A DNA stretch of 64,000 bases from JBBPZK01 sp965219175 (GTDB taxonomy: Bacteria; Actinomycetota; Rubrobacteria; Rubrobacterales; Rubrobacteraceae), in assembly GCA_965219175.1 (NCBI GenBank), contig CBDCNI010000001.1, forward strand, positions 620,001 through 684,000. The letters are read 5' to 3'. Positions 51,687 to 61,098 of this stretch are shown here, one piece after another (position 1 is the stretch's first letter; each line of letters starts with the position of its first letter). The notes below the pieces were generated by a model. The model made no database searches. It saw only the letters and a program-made list of their open reading frames with translations, and was not told the origin of the DNA. A program made the position numbers and the translations under genes.

Positions 51687-52919
51687 CTATTGTTTCTCTT
51701 TTTGCAGGACGCCGGTGGTGTATTTCGTGGCGGCGTTCCAGAGGAGCCAACCTTCTAGGTCCGAGTCGTAGGTGGCTTTCATCTGGGCTTCGACGTCCGC
51801 GGGGCCGTAGTTTGAGACGTAGTCGAAGTCCTGGAGCCACGGCCGGATCTCTATTTTCGGGTTGGCTTCCTTCGCTTTCTTCTTGAAGTCTTCCATCGCG
51901 AAGTTCACTATCTCGTACGGATAGGCGTCCGGGTTGTCGTAGCCGTAGGAGCCGGCCGGGTAGTGAGACGGATAAACCATCGGACACAGCACGTCGAGGT
52001 GCGGGGCCATCTTGGAGATGACCTGTCCTATGCCGACCTCGTCGTTCACGCCCACGAGCCCAAAGACGTCCGCCGATACTTTCGCGCCGGTTGGCTTCAG
52101 TTTGACTTGGGCGTACCTTAGAAAGCCCGCTATGGCGTCTTCCTGCGTCGGGAAGGTCTCCTCGCCGTAGTAGAGGTCGGCCATCGGGCCGTCGGATGGA
52201 AAGCGCACGTAGTCGAACTGTATCTCGTCGAACCCGGCTTCGGCGGCTTCTTTTGCTATGGCGACGTTGTATTGCCACACTTCCTCGCGGTAGGCGTTCG
52301 TCCACGCCCCGCCCTGGAACGTAAGCCACGGCCCGCCGGTCGCGGCGCTTTTGACCGCTAGGTCCGGGCGCTTATTAGCCAGGACGTTGTCTTGAAAAAC
52401 CGCGATCCTGGCGATTGCGTAGACATCGTGCTCGTGCATCCTGTCCACGAGACCCTTCAAGTCCGGTATGTAATCGGTGGTCGCCCCGATCTCCCTAGCC
52501 AGCGGGACTTTTGACCGGTAGGTCGTTACGCCCGCCTCCTTCGCGTCTACCACGAGGGCATTGATCTCGGTTCTGTCCGAGATTCGCAACAGACTGTCCA
52601 GCTTTTTCTCAACCTCGTACCCCGGCACGTAAAGACCCCTAACAGCCGCCGGAGTCCGCGAACCTTTGTCTGCCTGGATCTTCCCCTTACTATCTCTCTT
52701 GGCTCCCGAAGCCTGGGCCGTCCCGGATCGCCCGCCGCCTGAGACGGATTTTGTGTTTGCCTTGCTTTGAGACGCTTTCCTTTCCGGCTTTTCCTGTTCG
52801 GCGGTAGAGCCGTTTCCACAACCGGATATCAAGGCCATCAATACCAACATCACCGGTAGCGAAACGAATAGCGAGCGGTACCGACCACGCCCTGGTAGTT
52901 CCCGTGTGGATCCTCTCAA
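51687..52919 (-). CDS. Putative glycoside hydrolase lipoprotein (DUF4015/GH-like)
   Basis: About 410 residues from TTG 52919 preceded by GGAGAGAGAGG. A signal with LVLMALISGCG (lipidated Cys) is followed by a 70-residue Ser/Lys linker. The TIM-barrel domain has VRGLYVPGYEV, INALVVDAKEAGVTTY, GFDEIQFDYVRFPSDG and VLCPMVYPSHYPAGSYG, characteristic of the putative glycoside hydrolase family in Firmicutes and Actinobacteria. A TATAAT at 52958-52953 gives it its promoter. It lies next to the left end of the IS630 element. Confidence 0.85.
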   Translation of the reverse strand: MRGSTRELPGRGRYRSLFVSLPVMLVLMALISGCGNGSTAEQEKPERKASQSKANTKSVSGGGRSGTAQASGAKRDSKGKIQADKGSRTPAAVRGLYVPGYEVEKKLDSLLRISDRTEINALVVDAKEAGVTTYRSKVPLAREIGATTDYIPDLKGLVDRMHEHDVYAIARIAVFQDNVLANKRPDLAVKSAATGGPWLTFQGGAWTNAYREEVWQYNVAIAKEAAEAGFDEIQFDYVRFPSDGPMADLYYGEETFPTQEDAIAGFLRYAQVKLKPTGAKVSADVFGLVGVNDEVGIGQVISKMAPHLDVLCPMVYPSHYPAGSYGYDNPDAYPYEIVNFAMEDFKKKAKEANPKIEIRPWLQDFDYVSNYGPADVEAQMKATYDSDLEGWLLWNAATKYTTGVLQKEKQ

Positions 52920-52971
52920 GCGCCTCTCTCTCCATCGGAGTCGCGAACCTCTATTATACCGTTCCGGGCTA

Positions 52972-54067
52972 TTGATGTCACAACGCCTCCACAGCATCCA
53001 CCCACCAGGAGTAGCCAGTAAGTCGTTTGAGGAGGGCGAGGTCTTCCCAGTAAGGTTTAAGCGTTTGGCTGAGTGCTTCTTGCATGAGAGCTACACTCTC
53101 GAAGGTTCTGTTTGACAGCTTTCGCCGGAACTCCTGAAACCATCGCTCCGCCGGGTCGAGTTCCGGGGAGTAAGGTGGGAGCATGAGGAGGCTGATGTTC
53201 TCGGGATGGGTGATCTGCTCGGAGCGGTGGCTTGGGGCTCCGTCCAGCACGATGAGCAGGTGGTGATCTGGGTAGGCTCTTGAGAGTTTGTTGAGGAATA
53301 TCTCCAGACATCCATCATCCATCCCCGGCAGGTACAGACGGAAGCTCTCTCCGGTTGCGGGCTCCACCGCCGCGTACAGATACGTCCACTTGTAGGAGCG
53401 CCTCACGATGTAGGGTGGACGGAACCCTTTGGGACAATAGCGTCTCTAGCTTCGCTAGCCAGTTGATGAGCCCGAAGCGTGCCTCATCAAAAGCCAAAAC
53501 CTTCAGTGGTTTGCCGGAGTTTCGGTGGCGCTGGCGAACTCGCCTTACCTTACCGGCGGAGTTTTTTTGAAAGCCTCCTGCTCTTTTGGGTCGGCTTTCT
53601 CGTGCCGAGGCCTTCCCGTCTTGAGCTTCACCTTGTGCCGCCTCAAGAGCTGACCGACGCCGTCGGGATGAGCATACTCGATGCCGTGCCGCTCTCGCAG
53701 AAACTCGTCGGCCTGAGAGATCGTGGCGATCTCCCCACGCTTCATCGCCTCCTCCAGATCCTCGAAGGCCTCGGGCGTGACCAACTCCTGACGGCCACGC
53801 TCGCTTACCATGCTCTTGAGCAACTCCTCAAGCCCACCCTCCCTGTAGCTGGCGAACCACCTCTGACACTGGCGCCAACTGTAGCCCAACACCTCGGCAG
53901 CTTCCCCCAAGTTACTGCACTCCCCGGACTTTAGGAGCCCGAGCATCCTCACCCGCTGGAACACGTGAGTGTAACGATGGCGCTTTTCGAGTTCCTTTAG
54001 CTCCCGCGGATCTTCTTTAATCACCTGTGGGTAGAGTATCTTTGGCATCACCTCATTATGCCATCAA
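52972..54067 (-). mobile_element. IS630-family insertion sequence
   Basis: About 1.1 kb. Imperfect terminal inverted repeats are visible: TTGATGTCACAA at the left end (52972-52983) and TTGATGGCATAA reading inward from 54067. A TA lies at the left border (52970-52971), the usual IS630 target, but I see no matching duplication at the right end. The element abuts a truncated MFS gene on its right, indicating a deletion or rearrangement at that junction. Confidence 0.75.
52978..54048 (-). pseudogene. IS630 transposase, frameshifted
   Basis: The first part (54048-53545) holds the helix-turn-helix region (LGEAAEVLGYSWRQCQRWFASYREGG). A run of seven A residues (53568-53562) allows a -1 shift into a frame with KVLAFDEARFGLINWLAKLE, which has the first catalytic Asp. 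A second break near 53440-53455 is needed to reach the frame with YLYAAVEPATGES, LIVLDGAPSHRSEQI and LPPYSPELDPAERWFQEF, holding the second Asp and the Glu. The first shift may be programmed, as in other IS630 members; the second looks like a real mutation, so the element is probably inactive. Confidence 0.8.
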
Positions 54068-54088
54068 CAAAGCGGAACGGTAGTATTC

Positions 54089-55321
54089 ATGATCGGCGAC
54101 GGCGTCGAGGCTAACTACTTAGCTCCCTACTTAGCGGAGCACGGCCTTACTAGGCAATTGGCGGGGACGGTGATCACCATCTACGGGGCCGCCGTCGCGA
54201 TCGGCTCGTGGTTCGCCGGGACGCTCTCGACGATCTGGGGTCCGCGCCGGGTCATGTGGCTTGGCGCGGCGGTATGGGTCGTGTTCCAGGTGCTATTTTT
54301 GGCCGTGGCTCTTCCCTCGAACAGCTTCTTCCTCGTGGCGATCTTCTACGGGCTGCGCGGTTTCGGGTACCCATTGTTCGCCTACGGGTTCTTGACCTGG
54401 ATCCTGACCGTCACCGAGACCCGGTTGCAGTCGAGGGCCGTTGGATGGTTCTGGTTCGCGTTCACCGCCGGGCTGCCGACCGTGGGCGCTCTCGTAGCCA
54501 CCCTCTTCATCGGACCCCTCAGCGAGTACGCTACCTTCTGGGTCGGGCTCGTGATAGTAACCAGCGGCGGCCTCATCGGTTCCTTCGCCGTGTGGGAGGC
54601 CCAGGGCATGCGCCCGATCGTGGACGAGAGCAACCCGGAAGCCGTCGAGAACCCCACGAGCTACCGTAGGCTGTTCGAAGGCATAGACATACTCCGGCGC
54701 GACTACAGGATCGCCATCAACGGCCTAGTGATCCGCACCATCAACACCGCGTCGGAGTTCGGCTTTTTCGTGTTTTTCCCGTTCGTGTTCACCCAGCAGG
54801 TCGGGCTTAGCCAGGGCCAGTACCTCCTTCTCATCACCATCGTCTTCGCGACCAACATCTTAGGGAACCTTTTCTTCGGATTCTTCGGAGACTGGTTTGG
54901 GTGGCGGCGCACCTGCGCGCTCTTCGGCGGGCTTGGGCTCGCGATCGCTACGCTCTTGTTCTACTTCGTGCCGGTGGCCGTGGGACCCATCTACTGGGTC
55001 TCGATCGCGGTCGGCATGCTGTATGGTTTTATGCTCGCCGGTTACATTCCGCTCCCGGCGGCCATGACGTCCCAGGTCGACCAGAAAGACACGGGCAACG
55101 CCATGGCCATCTACGGCCTCGGCGCCGGCCTGGCCGTCTTCGTCGGCCCGGCGATCTACACTATCCTAAACCCCTTTATCGGTGCCGCGGGCGTCGTAAT
55201 CGTCTACGCTGTGCTGTACCTGATAAATGCTGTCCTGGCCTGGGTGTTCGTCAGGACCGAGGACGACCCCGCCGAACAGAGGAAGAAGGCGAGGGAGGAA
55301 GCCAGGGCGAACAGCGCGTGA
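54089..55321 (+). pseudogene. MFS transporter truncated at its 5' end by the IS630 element
   Basis: 410 residues starting directly at MIGDGVEANYLAPYLAEHG, which in related sugar permeases follows about 30-40 N-terminal residues. The sequence before the ATG stays open in frame (TVVF) up to the insertion-sequence end. Helices 1 (partly) to 12 and the loop FAGTLSTIWGPRRVMWLG are intact. The missing start is not left of the element, so it was lost. It could still be expressed as a shortened protein, with function doubtful. Confidence 0.72.
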
Positions 55322-55454
55322 AGGAGCGTAAGTGATCGCCGCCGCGGTTGAGTCTGTGCCTCACGATCTTGCCCGAGGAGGCTTCGATGGGCTAGACTCC
55401 GCAGAGGCTGGACAGAACGGGATCGCGTAATGGCTCTTTGCGAGAGGGGCGCGT

Positions 55455-55580
55455 ATGTTAGCGCGAGTGGTTGAAGATTTCCTGGACCAACATCTTGCAT
55501 CGCTTCCGGTAGCTCCTGATCCGCCATTTTCGAAGATGGTATTTGGCAGCCGGGAAATTTTGGGGAGGTGGATCGCATGA
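55455..55580 (+). CDS. Possible 41-residue ORF coupled to the mlrC-like gene
   Basis: ATG 55455 to TGA 55580; the stop overlaps the ATG of the next gene (ATGA). Sequence starts MLARVVEDFLDQHLASL. No family recognised. The coupling is the only support; it might be the tail of a longer lost gene. Confidence 0.3.
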   Translation: MLARVVEDFLDQHLASLPVAPDPPFSKMVFGSREILGRWIA

Positions 55581-56122
55581 GGAGAAGAGTGCTCCTGGCC
55601 GGTCTCGTTCACCAGACAAACACATTCGTCTCGGGTCGCACGAGCCTGGAGGACTTTGATATCTCTCGCGGTGGAGAGATGCTACGGGTATTGGAAACTG
55701 CTTCACCGCTTCCGGATGTTGTGGTGGCTGCGGAGGAAAACGGCTGGGAAGCGCTACCCGCTCTGGATATGCGGGCCGCTTCGGGCACCACGGTTGCGGA
55801 CTCCGTGGTGGATCTCTTCTGGGCCGAGTTTCGGGCGGTGGTAGATAGGGAAAAGGGTGACATAGATGGCATCTTCCTGGTGTTGCACGGTGCGATGGTG
55901 AGTGAGTCGCTGCCCGACGTGGAGGGTGAGATCCTACGGCGCATTCGCGGACTGGAGCACCTTTCGAATGCGCCGATTTGCGGGGTCATGGACCTGCATG
56001 CCAACTTCACGGAAGCGATGGCGCGCCAGTCCGACGGCCTCATAGCCTACCGGGACAACCCCCCAAGGGATACGAAAGATGCGGCGATCCTGGCCTCTAC
56101 CATACTAGAACCCATCTCATAA
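55577..56122 (+). pseudogene. mlrC: mlrC-like M81 metallopeptidase, N-terminal part
   Basis: About 180 residues from ATG 55577 with a GGGAGGTG site. The M81/MlrC N-terminal domain is clear: RVLLAGLVHQTNTFVSGRT, GIFLVLHGAMVSESLPDVEGEIL and ICGVMDLHANFTEAMA, which contains zinc ligands (D, H). The frame ends in a stop created by the IS5-family element. The C-terminal part continues at 57003. Together they would give about 490 residues, the normal family length. Confidence 0.88.
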
Positions 56123-56983
56123 ACACTTTCTGAGCAGAATAACGATGCACCCAAGTTGCGCCATGCCCAGGAAGTTCTCATCCTTGTACTCGTAGCGAAC
56201 TACCAACCTCCTGAAGTTCTGTAGCCAGGCAAAGAGCCGCTCTATGTTCCACCGCCTCTTGTAGCGTCTGAGCTTGCGCCCATCCTGACTCTTTTTCTTC
56301 TTGCGGTTCTTTCTGTGCGGGGCGATCATCTCGATGCCTTGCTCTTTTAGAGTCTCATCGAGAGGATCTGAGTCGTATGCCTTGTCTCCTATAAGATGCT
56401 TTGGCTGATCCTTGAGGAAGGCGCTCGCCAGAGTCGGCCCAACAAGGGTGACCTCATGCGGCGAAGCACTCTCTGTGTAGAGGGCGAGAGGAACAGAAGA
56501 GCCGTCTGAAAACGCCATGATCTTCGTACCTTTGCCCCGCTTGGTCTTTCCAATTTTTGTCCCCCCTTTTTGGCTACGACGAACGTGCCGTCTATGTAGC
56601 ACTCCGAGAGGTCTATCTCCCCGCGCTCCTCCAAGTCTTCTGCCAGAGCTTCAAGCACAGTACCCAAAACACCCTCTTCGATCCACTTCTGGAAGCGACG
56701 GTGGCAGGTTTGGTAGGGTGGATAGCGTTCTGGAAGGTCTTTCCAGGGTGCTCCGGTACGAAGTATCCACAGGATGCCGTTTAGGACATCTCGGGGGTCT
56801 TTCCAGGGTCTGCCTCGACCATCTCCCCTGCGAGGTGGATCTGGGATAAGAGGTCCCAACACTTCCCACTGCTCGTCGGTGAGGTCCATGCTCTGCTTCT
56901 CCTGCTGCTTTCTATGCACGTCGAGTCCGCCTACAATAGGATGCACGACAGAGCCACTATATCCTCACTTCCACATTTATGAG
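56116..56983 (-). mobile_element. IS5-family (IS427-like) insertion sequence inside mlrC
   Basis: About 868 bp bounded by the inverted ends CTCATAAA (56116) and TTTATGAG (56983). The match can be extended to ATCTCATAAA by including flanking bases, so the exact borders and the size of a target duplication cannot be fixed. It carries one transposase gene that needs a -1 shift. It splits the M81 peptidase gene. Confidence 0.85.
56117..56889 (-). CDS. IS5-family transposase expressed by -1 frameshifting
   Basis: First frame from ATG 56889: MDLTDEQWEVLGPLIPDPPRRGDGRGRPWKDPRDVLNGI (N-terminal helix-turn-helix region), to VVAKK. The slippery run AAAAAGGGGGG (about 56563-56573, minus strand) lets ribosomes shift -1 and continue GGTKIGKTKRGKGTKIMAFSDGSS into the DDE domain (LIGDKAYDSD; YKRRWNIERLFAWLQNFRRL with the Glu). 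The layout is that of functional IS427-group elements, and no other break is seen, so this copy may still be active. Confidence 0.85.
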
Positions 56984-57002
56984 ATAGCCTCTAGACAGGC
57001 TG

Positions 57003-57935
57003 ATGCAGACAGAAAACCGACCGGCGACCGTATGGGAACATCCGCCCATCATGTGGCCGCTCTCCGGCACAGCGACCGACCAGGAACCCATGCTCGTTCT
57101 CGAAGAGCGTGCCCGGGAGATCGAGACGGAGGTACCAGACGTACTAGCCGTCAACGTACTCGCCGGCTTCCCGTACGCTGACGTACCCGAGACGGAGGTG
57201 AGCGTCTCAGCCGTGACGACGGGCGATCTGGAGCTGGCTTACGGCGCTTTGAGGGAGTTGAACGTGGTCGCTTCCTCTCTACGCGAGGCCGGCATTCCTT
57301 CCTTGATGCTTCTCGAGGAGACGGTGACACGACTGGAGTATGAGAGCGAAGGCCCAATACTCCTTGTCGAGCCCTCCGACAATGTGGGAGCCGGTGCAGC
57401 GGGGGACGCGACACACGTCCTACGGGCGCTTGTGGAACATAGCATCCCGGACGCTGGGGTCGTGATCAATGACCCGGCGACCGTGGCTACTCTGGGAAAT
57501 GCAAACTCCGGCGATATCCGAATTTTGGAGATCGGAGGCAAGAGCGGGGATGTAGGGTCGGAGCCGCTAACGCTGGAGGTCGAGGTAGTCTCCAGTAGCG
57601 ACGGACGATTTGTTCCCGAAAATCCCTCCAACTTCCTTACGGACGGATACGTGGATATGGGAGCCTGCGTCGTGGTGCGCCATGAGGGTGTCACCATACT
57701 GCTGACCAGCCATCGCACCGTGCCGTTCGACCTCGGCCAGTGGCGTAGTCAGGGCGTGGAGCCGGAGGATCTGTTTGCCATCGGAGTAAAGACAGCCACT
57801 GAGCACCAAGACGCTTACGGATCCATATCCTCGGCCAGTTACACCCTAGACCTTCCGGGACCCTGTGCCGAGAACCTCAAGCGTCTACCTTTCGAGAACG
57901 TGTCCCGCCCGATCTACCCGCTGGATGACATGTAA
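57003..57935 (+). pseudogene. mlrC: mlrC-like M81 metallopeptidase, C-terminal part
   Basis: 310 residues, from PATVWEHPPIMWPLSGTATDQEPM through the MlrC C-terminal domain (VEPSDNVGAGAAGDATHVL, VVRHEGVTILLTSHRTVPFDL, SYTLDLPGPCAENL). This fragment belongs to the protein begun at 55577. Simple removal of the insertion sequence with a 2-bp duplication does not restore the frame, so a further small change occurred at the site. No start signal of its own is visible. Confidence 0.85.
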
Positions 57936-58030
57936 GCCGACGAGAACCTTCGACTCCTTTACGGGATCACTACGACGAGGCCGGATATTGCATACCGTTA
58001 GACTAAACTGTATCCACCCGCCGTAGGTCG

Positions 58031-58276
58031 TCAAGTGCCGACACCTTTAGATGTCCGCTCGAGCTCGCCGAACATCTCCGCCAACGTTTTATCCAAAGCC
58101 CTCGCTATCCGGTCCGCTGTCTGTATCGTGACGTTACGCTCCCCGCGCTCCACCGAGCTGACGTAGGTCTGGTGCAGGCCCACCCGGAACGAGAACTCCT
58201 CCTGCGAATATCCCTTCTCCTGGCGCAGCCTTCGCGCCAGTTCTCCGAACCTCCCCGCAAGCATGTCCTCGGCCAT
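58031..58276 (-). CDS. XRE-family DNA-binding regulator
   Basis: 81 residues, a single Cro/CI-type helix-turn-helix domain (LARRLRQEKGYSQEEFSFRVGLHQTYVSSVERGERN) with a short tail. Likely dimer and repressor of the divergent gene cluster at 58429. A palindrome-like AGTTTATAGACT at 58307-58318 between the two promoters could be its operator. It marks the left end of the integrase island. Confidence 0.9.
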   Translation of the reverse strand: MAEDMLAGRFGELARRLRQEKGYSQEEFSFRVGLHQTYVSSVERGERNVTIQTADRIARALDKTLAEMFGELERTSKGVGT

Positions 58277-58321
58277 GTAGCCAAGCGTAGTGAGTAGCCT
58301 GCGAATAGTTTATAGACTAAA

Positions 58322-58327
58322 TATAAT
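58322..58327 (+). promoter_or_regulatory. -10 element of the three-gene island cluster
   Basis: TATAAT in a strongly AT-rich stretch (58300-58360) that stands out from the high-GC surroundings. Transcription would start near 58334 and run through the hairpin at 58370 into the gene at 58429. No good -35 box is seen. Confidence 0.45.
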
Positions 58328-58369
58328 AAGAACCGCAAAATAACGATTTTTAGTTTCTCTCCACGCGAC

Positions 58370-58408
58370 CTTTCCGGGGACTTCTTTCGGTTGAAAGTCC
58401 CCGGAAAG
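58370..58408 (+). other. Perfect 14-bp inverted repeat in the 5' leader
   Basis: CTTTCCGGGGACTT at 58370-58383 pairs perfectly with AAGTCCCCGGAAAG at 58395-58408 around an 11-nt loop. It lies five bases before the ribosome site GGAAGGAG (58413-58420) of the gene at 58429. There is no T-run, so it is not a simple terminator. It may control stability, translation or protein binding. Confidence 0.6.
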
Positions 58409-58428
58409 CCTCGGAAGGAGTGGAAAAC

Positions 58429-58944
58429 GTGGGTCAGTATCACTTGGTGGTCTCACTATCCAGGAGGGAGTTCGTGTATCCGCACGCTTTGGGCGACGGA
58501 CTGAAGCTCGTCGAGCAGGCCGGCAGCGGTCCTGGAGGGGTCGGTTCCGCTTTGGTCCTACTGTTAGCCGCCTCGAGCGGCTACGGAGGTGGAGATTTCG
58601 ACGCGGAGGATGAGAGCGGTGTGATCGGTCGCTGGGCCGGAGATCGGATCGCTATAGTGGGTGATTACGCAGAGCCCGAGGATCTTGCACCCGAGCATGA
58701 AGCGGAGCTCATCTACGACCTCTGCGGCACGCGTGCCGATGTGTCGAGACGAGCGGCGCATCTGGTCGACTACGCGCGAAAGAGTGTCCAGGAAGAGTAT
58801 GCCGAAAGGGCAAACCGTCTGAAGCAGCACGAACCCTATGTGGACATCACACCACAGGTGCGCGACTACCTGAAGAGAGAAGGGATCGCAACGTACGGTG
58901 ATGGCGAGGGCCCTACTCCCGCTCGCTACCCCACTAACCGTTGA
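58429..58944 (+). CDS. Unrecognised protein of the integrase island
   Basis: About 171 residues from GTG 58429, 8 nt after GGAAGGAG; an earlier GTG at 58420 lies in the ribosome site. Begins VGQYHLVVSLSRREFVYPHALGDG with glycine-rich GSGPGGVGSAL and an acidic region DFDAEDESGVIGRWAGDRIAIVGDY. The end is charged and helical. Proteins that begin this way and sit in three-gene groups are seen in accessory DNA, but I cannot name a family. It is 14 bp upstream of the next gene. Confidence 0.7.
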   Translation: MGQYHLVVSLSRREFVYPHALGDGLKLVEQAGSGPGGVGSALVLLLAASSGYGGGDFDAEDESGVIGRWAGDRIAIVGDYAEPEDLAPEHEAELIYDLCGTRADVSRRAAHLVDYARKSVQEEYAERANRLKQHEPYVDITPQVRDYLKREGIATYGDGEGPTPARYPTNR

Positions 58945-58958
58945 GGAGAGGAGAACCT

Positions 58959-59372
58959 ATGACCAACCCCGAACCCGGCTTCGAGATAGAGGTCGCAAGC
59001 GTCGAGGAGTTCCTGAACCTACTGAAAGAGCGGGAGGACGAGAGCGGAGAGCAAGAAGGGACCGGCGCCACTAGAAAGGCCGTGTTCGTATCCCAGATGA
59101 TGGACCAGAGACCCTCGAACTACGGCTTCCCCTTGATAAGACGCTACGTGGTAGCCGCCTTCGTCTACGGAAGGGACCGGATCTCTTACACCAGGACAAC
59201 CTCCAACGCGGTGGAACTGCCCGAGACGGTGACAAAGACCGAAGACCGACAGCAAGAAGCCTACGCGGAGATGCGACAGGAGATCGAACGCGGACTGGAA
59301 GAGCTAGACCTTCACATACCCATACACGAAGGTTTCCTGCGTCACCCCGCAGATAACGGAACACAGAGTTAA
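58959..59372 (+). CDS. Unrecognised protein of the integrase island
   Basis: 137 residues from ATG 58959 after GGAGAGGAG. Acidic N-terminus (EFLNLLKEREDESGEQEG), a middle region FPLIRRYVVAAFVYGRDRISYTRTTSNAVELPE and a helical end. No family recognised. It is probably co-transcribed with its neighbours. Confidence 0.7.
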   Translation: MTNPEPGFEIEVASVEEFLNLLKEREDESGEQEGTGATRKAVFVSQMMDQRPSNYGFPLIRRYVVAAFVYGRDRISYTRTTSNAVELPETVTKTEDRQQEAYAEMRQEIERGLEELDLHIPIHEGFLRHPADNGTQS

Positions 59373-59382
59373 GGAGGGCGGA

Positions 59383-59748
59383 ATGGGATACATGACCTTC
59401 TACACCCTCGTCGTTGGTGACGAGGGACAAGCGATTTCCGACAGTCGTCGCGAAGAGGTACTCGCGTGGCTGGAGCATGATGAGAGCTTTCGCAGCGAGC
59501 TCGAAGACTTCCACGAGAGCGGTATGAACGGCTACACAAAGTGGTACGAGCACGACGGGGACATGCTCCGTCTCTCGCGGACGTTTCCAGAGGCACTCTT
59601 CGTCCTGTGGGGAGAGGGTGAGGAGCCCGAAGATTTGTGGAAAAGCTACTACCTCGGCGGCCGGGTGCAGGAGGCTCCGGCCCGCGTCGAGTACCCGCCT
59701 TTCGATCCCAATGAACTCGTGAACCCGGAAACAGCGAAGAAACTGTGA
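59383..59748 (+). CDS. Unrecognised protein of the integrase island
   Basis: 121 residues from ATG 59383 after AAGGAGGG. It begins MGYMTFYTLVVGDEG and contains WYEHDGDMLRLSRTFPEALFVLWGEGEEPEDLWKSYYLGGRVQ. The pattern (short beta strands, Trp-rich, ending in a Pro-rich tail) resembles small proteins annotated as hypothetical near mobile elements. Last of the three-gene cluster. Confidence 0.7.
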   Translation: MGYMTFYTLVVGDEGQAISDSRREEVLAWLEHDESFRSELEDFHESGMNGYTKWYEHDGDMLRLSRTFPEALFVLWGEGEEPEDLWKSYYLGGRVQEAPARVEYPPFDPNELVNPETAKKL

Positions 59749-59892
59749 GCCCGTTTCCTATAGTAAGTAGGATCAGCGTTCTAACCAAATGAGCCGCTGT
59801 GTTACCGAGTTGTTCGGTGTAAACTCTATCTATTGCTACCGTCATTCTCGGTAAACGGTCTTTGAGAGGAGAGAAGATAACTGATAGAAGGC

Positions 59893-61098
59893 GTGCGAAG
59901 GGGGAGGGTACGGGAGCGTCCGGACGGGCTGTGGGAGGCTCGTGAGCCTCCCGAGGGCGTGCCGTTCGGAGAGAAGCCACGCAGCTTCTATGGCAAGAGC
60001 AAGAGTGAGGCGGTCCGCAAGCTCCGCGCGTCCCTGCGTGACCGAGAACAGGGATTGTCGACCTCGGTCGACAAACTTACCATCGGCCAGTATCTCGAAC
60101 GCTGGGTCGAAGGTCCGTTGCGAGAGTCTGTTTCGGCGAAGACCCGCGACGACTACGCCTGGATCTGCCGCAAGCACCTCGTCCCCGCCATCGGACGTAT
60201 GAAGTTGAAGAAGCTGACGGCCGAGCACCTGGACGATCTCTATGCCCAAAAAGTGCGCGAGGGCCTGAGCCCTCGGACGGTTGGATACATCCACGCCACG
60301 ATCCGGGTTGCGCTCCAGAGGGCTGTCAAGAAGCGTCTGATCCCCTTCAACGTGGCCCGTGACGCCGATCCGCCAACGAGGTCGCAGGATGACGAAGACG
60401 AGAAGCTGACGCTCTCCTCCGCAGAGCTCGCCGCCTTTTTCAAGGCTGCCGCGGATGCCGAGAACCGCTTTGAGGCGCTCTTTATCGTCGGCGCCCTGGC
60501 CGGTCCCCGGCCACAGGAACTCCTCGGCCTGAAGTGGCCCGACCTCACGTTGCCCGACGCCCTCGGCACCCCTGGCGAGATGCGTCTGGTCCGTAAGGTC
60601 TCCATGTCGAGTGAGGGACTCAAGATCGTCGAAGGACTCAAAGGCAGCAGGGGCAAGAAAAAGAAGCGTCGCACCGTCTACCTATTGCCCGAGGCCGTCG
60701 CCGCCCTGAAGGCCCACCGTCGCCGATACCTGGAAGAGCGGATACGCCGCGCGGAGAAGTGGGAGGAGACCTGGGCGAAAGAACCAAAAGCCCGCGATCT
60801 CGTCTTCCCGTCTGAGACAGGCGGACCGATGAACCGTGACAACCTGCTAAAGCGGGACTTCAAACCCCTCGCCCGGACGGCGGGACTGCCAGGAGAAGCC
60901 ATTCTCTATACTCTGCGGCACACCTTCGCCACCCTGTGGTTGGAGAGCGGCGAGAATCCGAAAGTCCTACAGGAGATACTCGGACACTCCAGAATCGACG
61001 TGACCCTGAACGTCTACTCTCACGTTCTGCCGCACATACAGCAGGACGCGATGGATCGCTTCGGACAACGTTTCTTCGGTCCTTCTAGTTTACCCTGA
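59893..61098 (+). CDS. Tyrosine-recombinase integrase
   Basis: 401 residues from GTG 59893. An AP2-like arm-binding N-terminus and SAM-like core-binding domain (about 60-165; TIGQYLERWVEGPLRESVSAKTRDDYAWI) lead to the catalytic domain with R206 (AGPRPQELLGLKW), R342 (LYTLRHTFATLW), H365 (ILGHSRIDVT) and nucleophile Y375 (LNVYSHVLP). The usual His of the second box is Tyr here. The protein is full length. It ends 310 bp from tRNA-Arg(ACG), a typical attachment target, but I found no duplicated tRNA end in the window. Confidence 0.93.
   Translation: MRRGRVRERPDGLWEAREPPEGVPFGEKPRSFYGKSKSEAVRKLRASLRDREQGLSTSVDKLTIGQYLERWVEGPLRESVSAKTRDDYAWICRKHLVPAIGRMKLKKLTAEHLDDLYAQKVREGLSPRTVGYIHATIRVALQRAVKKRLIPFNVARDADPPTRSQDDEDEKLTLSSAELAAFFKAAADAENRFEALFIVGALAGPRPQELLGLKWPDLTLPDALGTPGEMRLVRKVSMSSEGLKIVEGLKGSRGKKKKRRTVYLLPEAVAALKAHRRRYLEERIRRAEKWEETWAKEPKARDLVFPSETGGPMNRDNLLKRDFKPLARTAGLPGEAILYTLRHTFATLWLESGENPKVLQEILGHSRIDVTLNVYSHVLPHIQQDAMDRFGQRFFGPSSLP

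Noticed and set aside
50563..52329. 588-residue protein covering the polysaccharide deacetylase and the upstream gene
   Set aside because: The first ~220 residues are Arg-rich out-of-frame translation of the glycoside-hydrolase-like gene; the lipoprotein signal fixes the real start at 51663.
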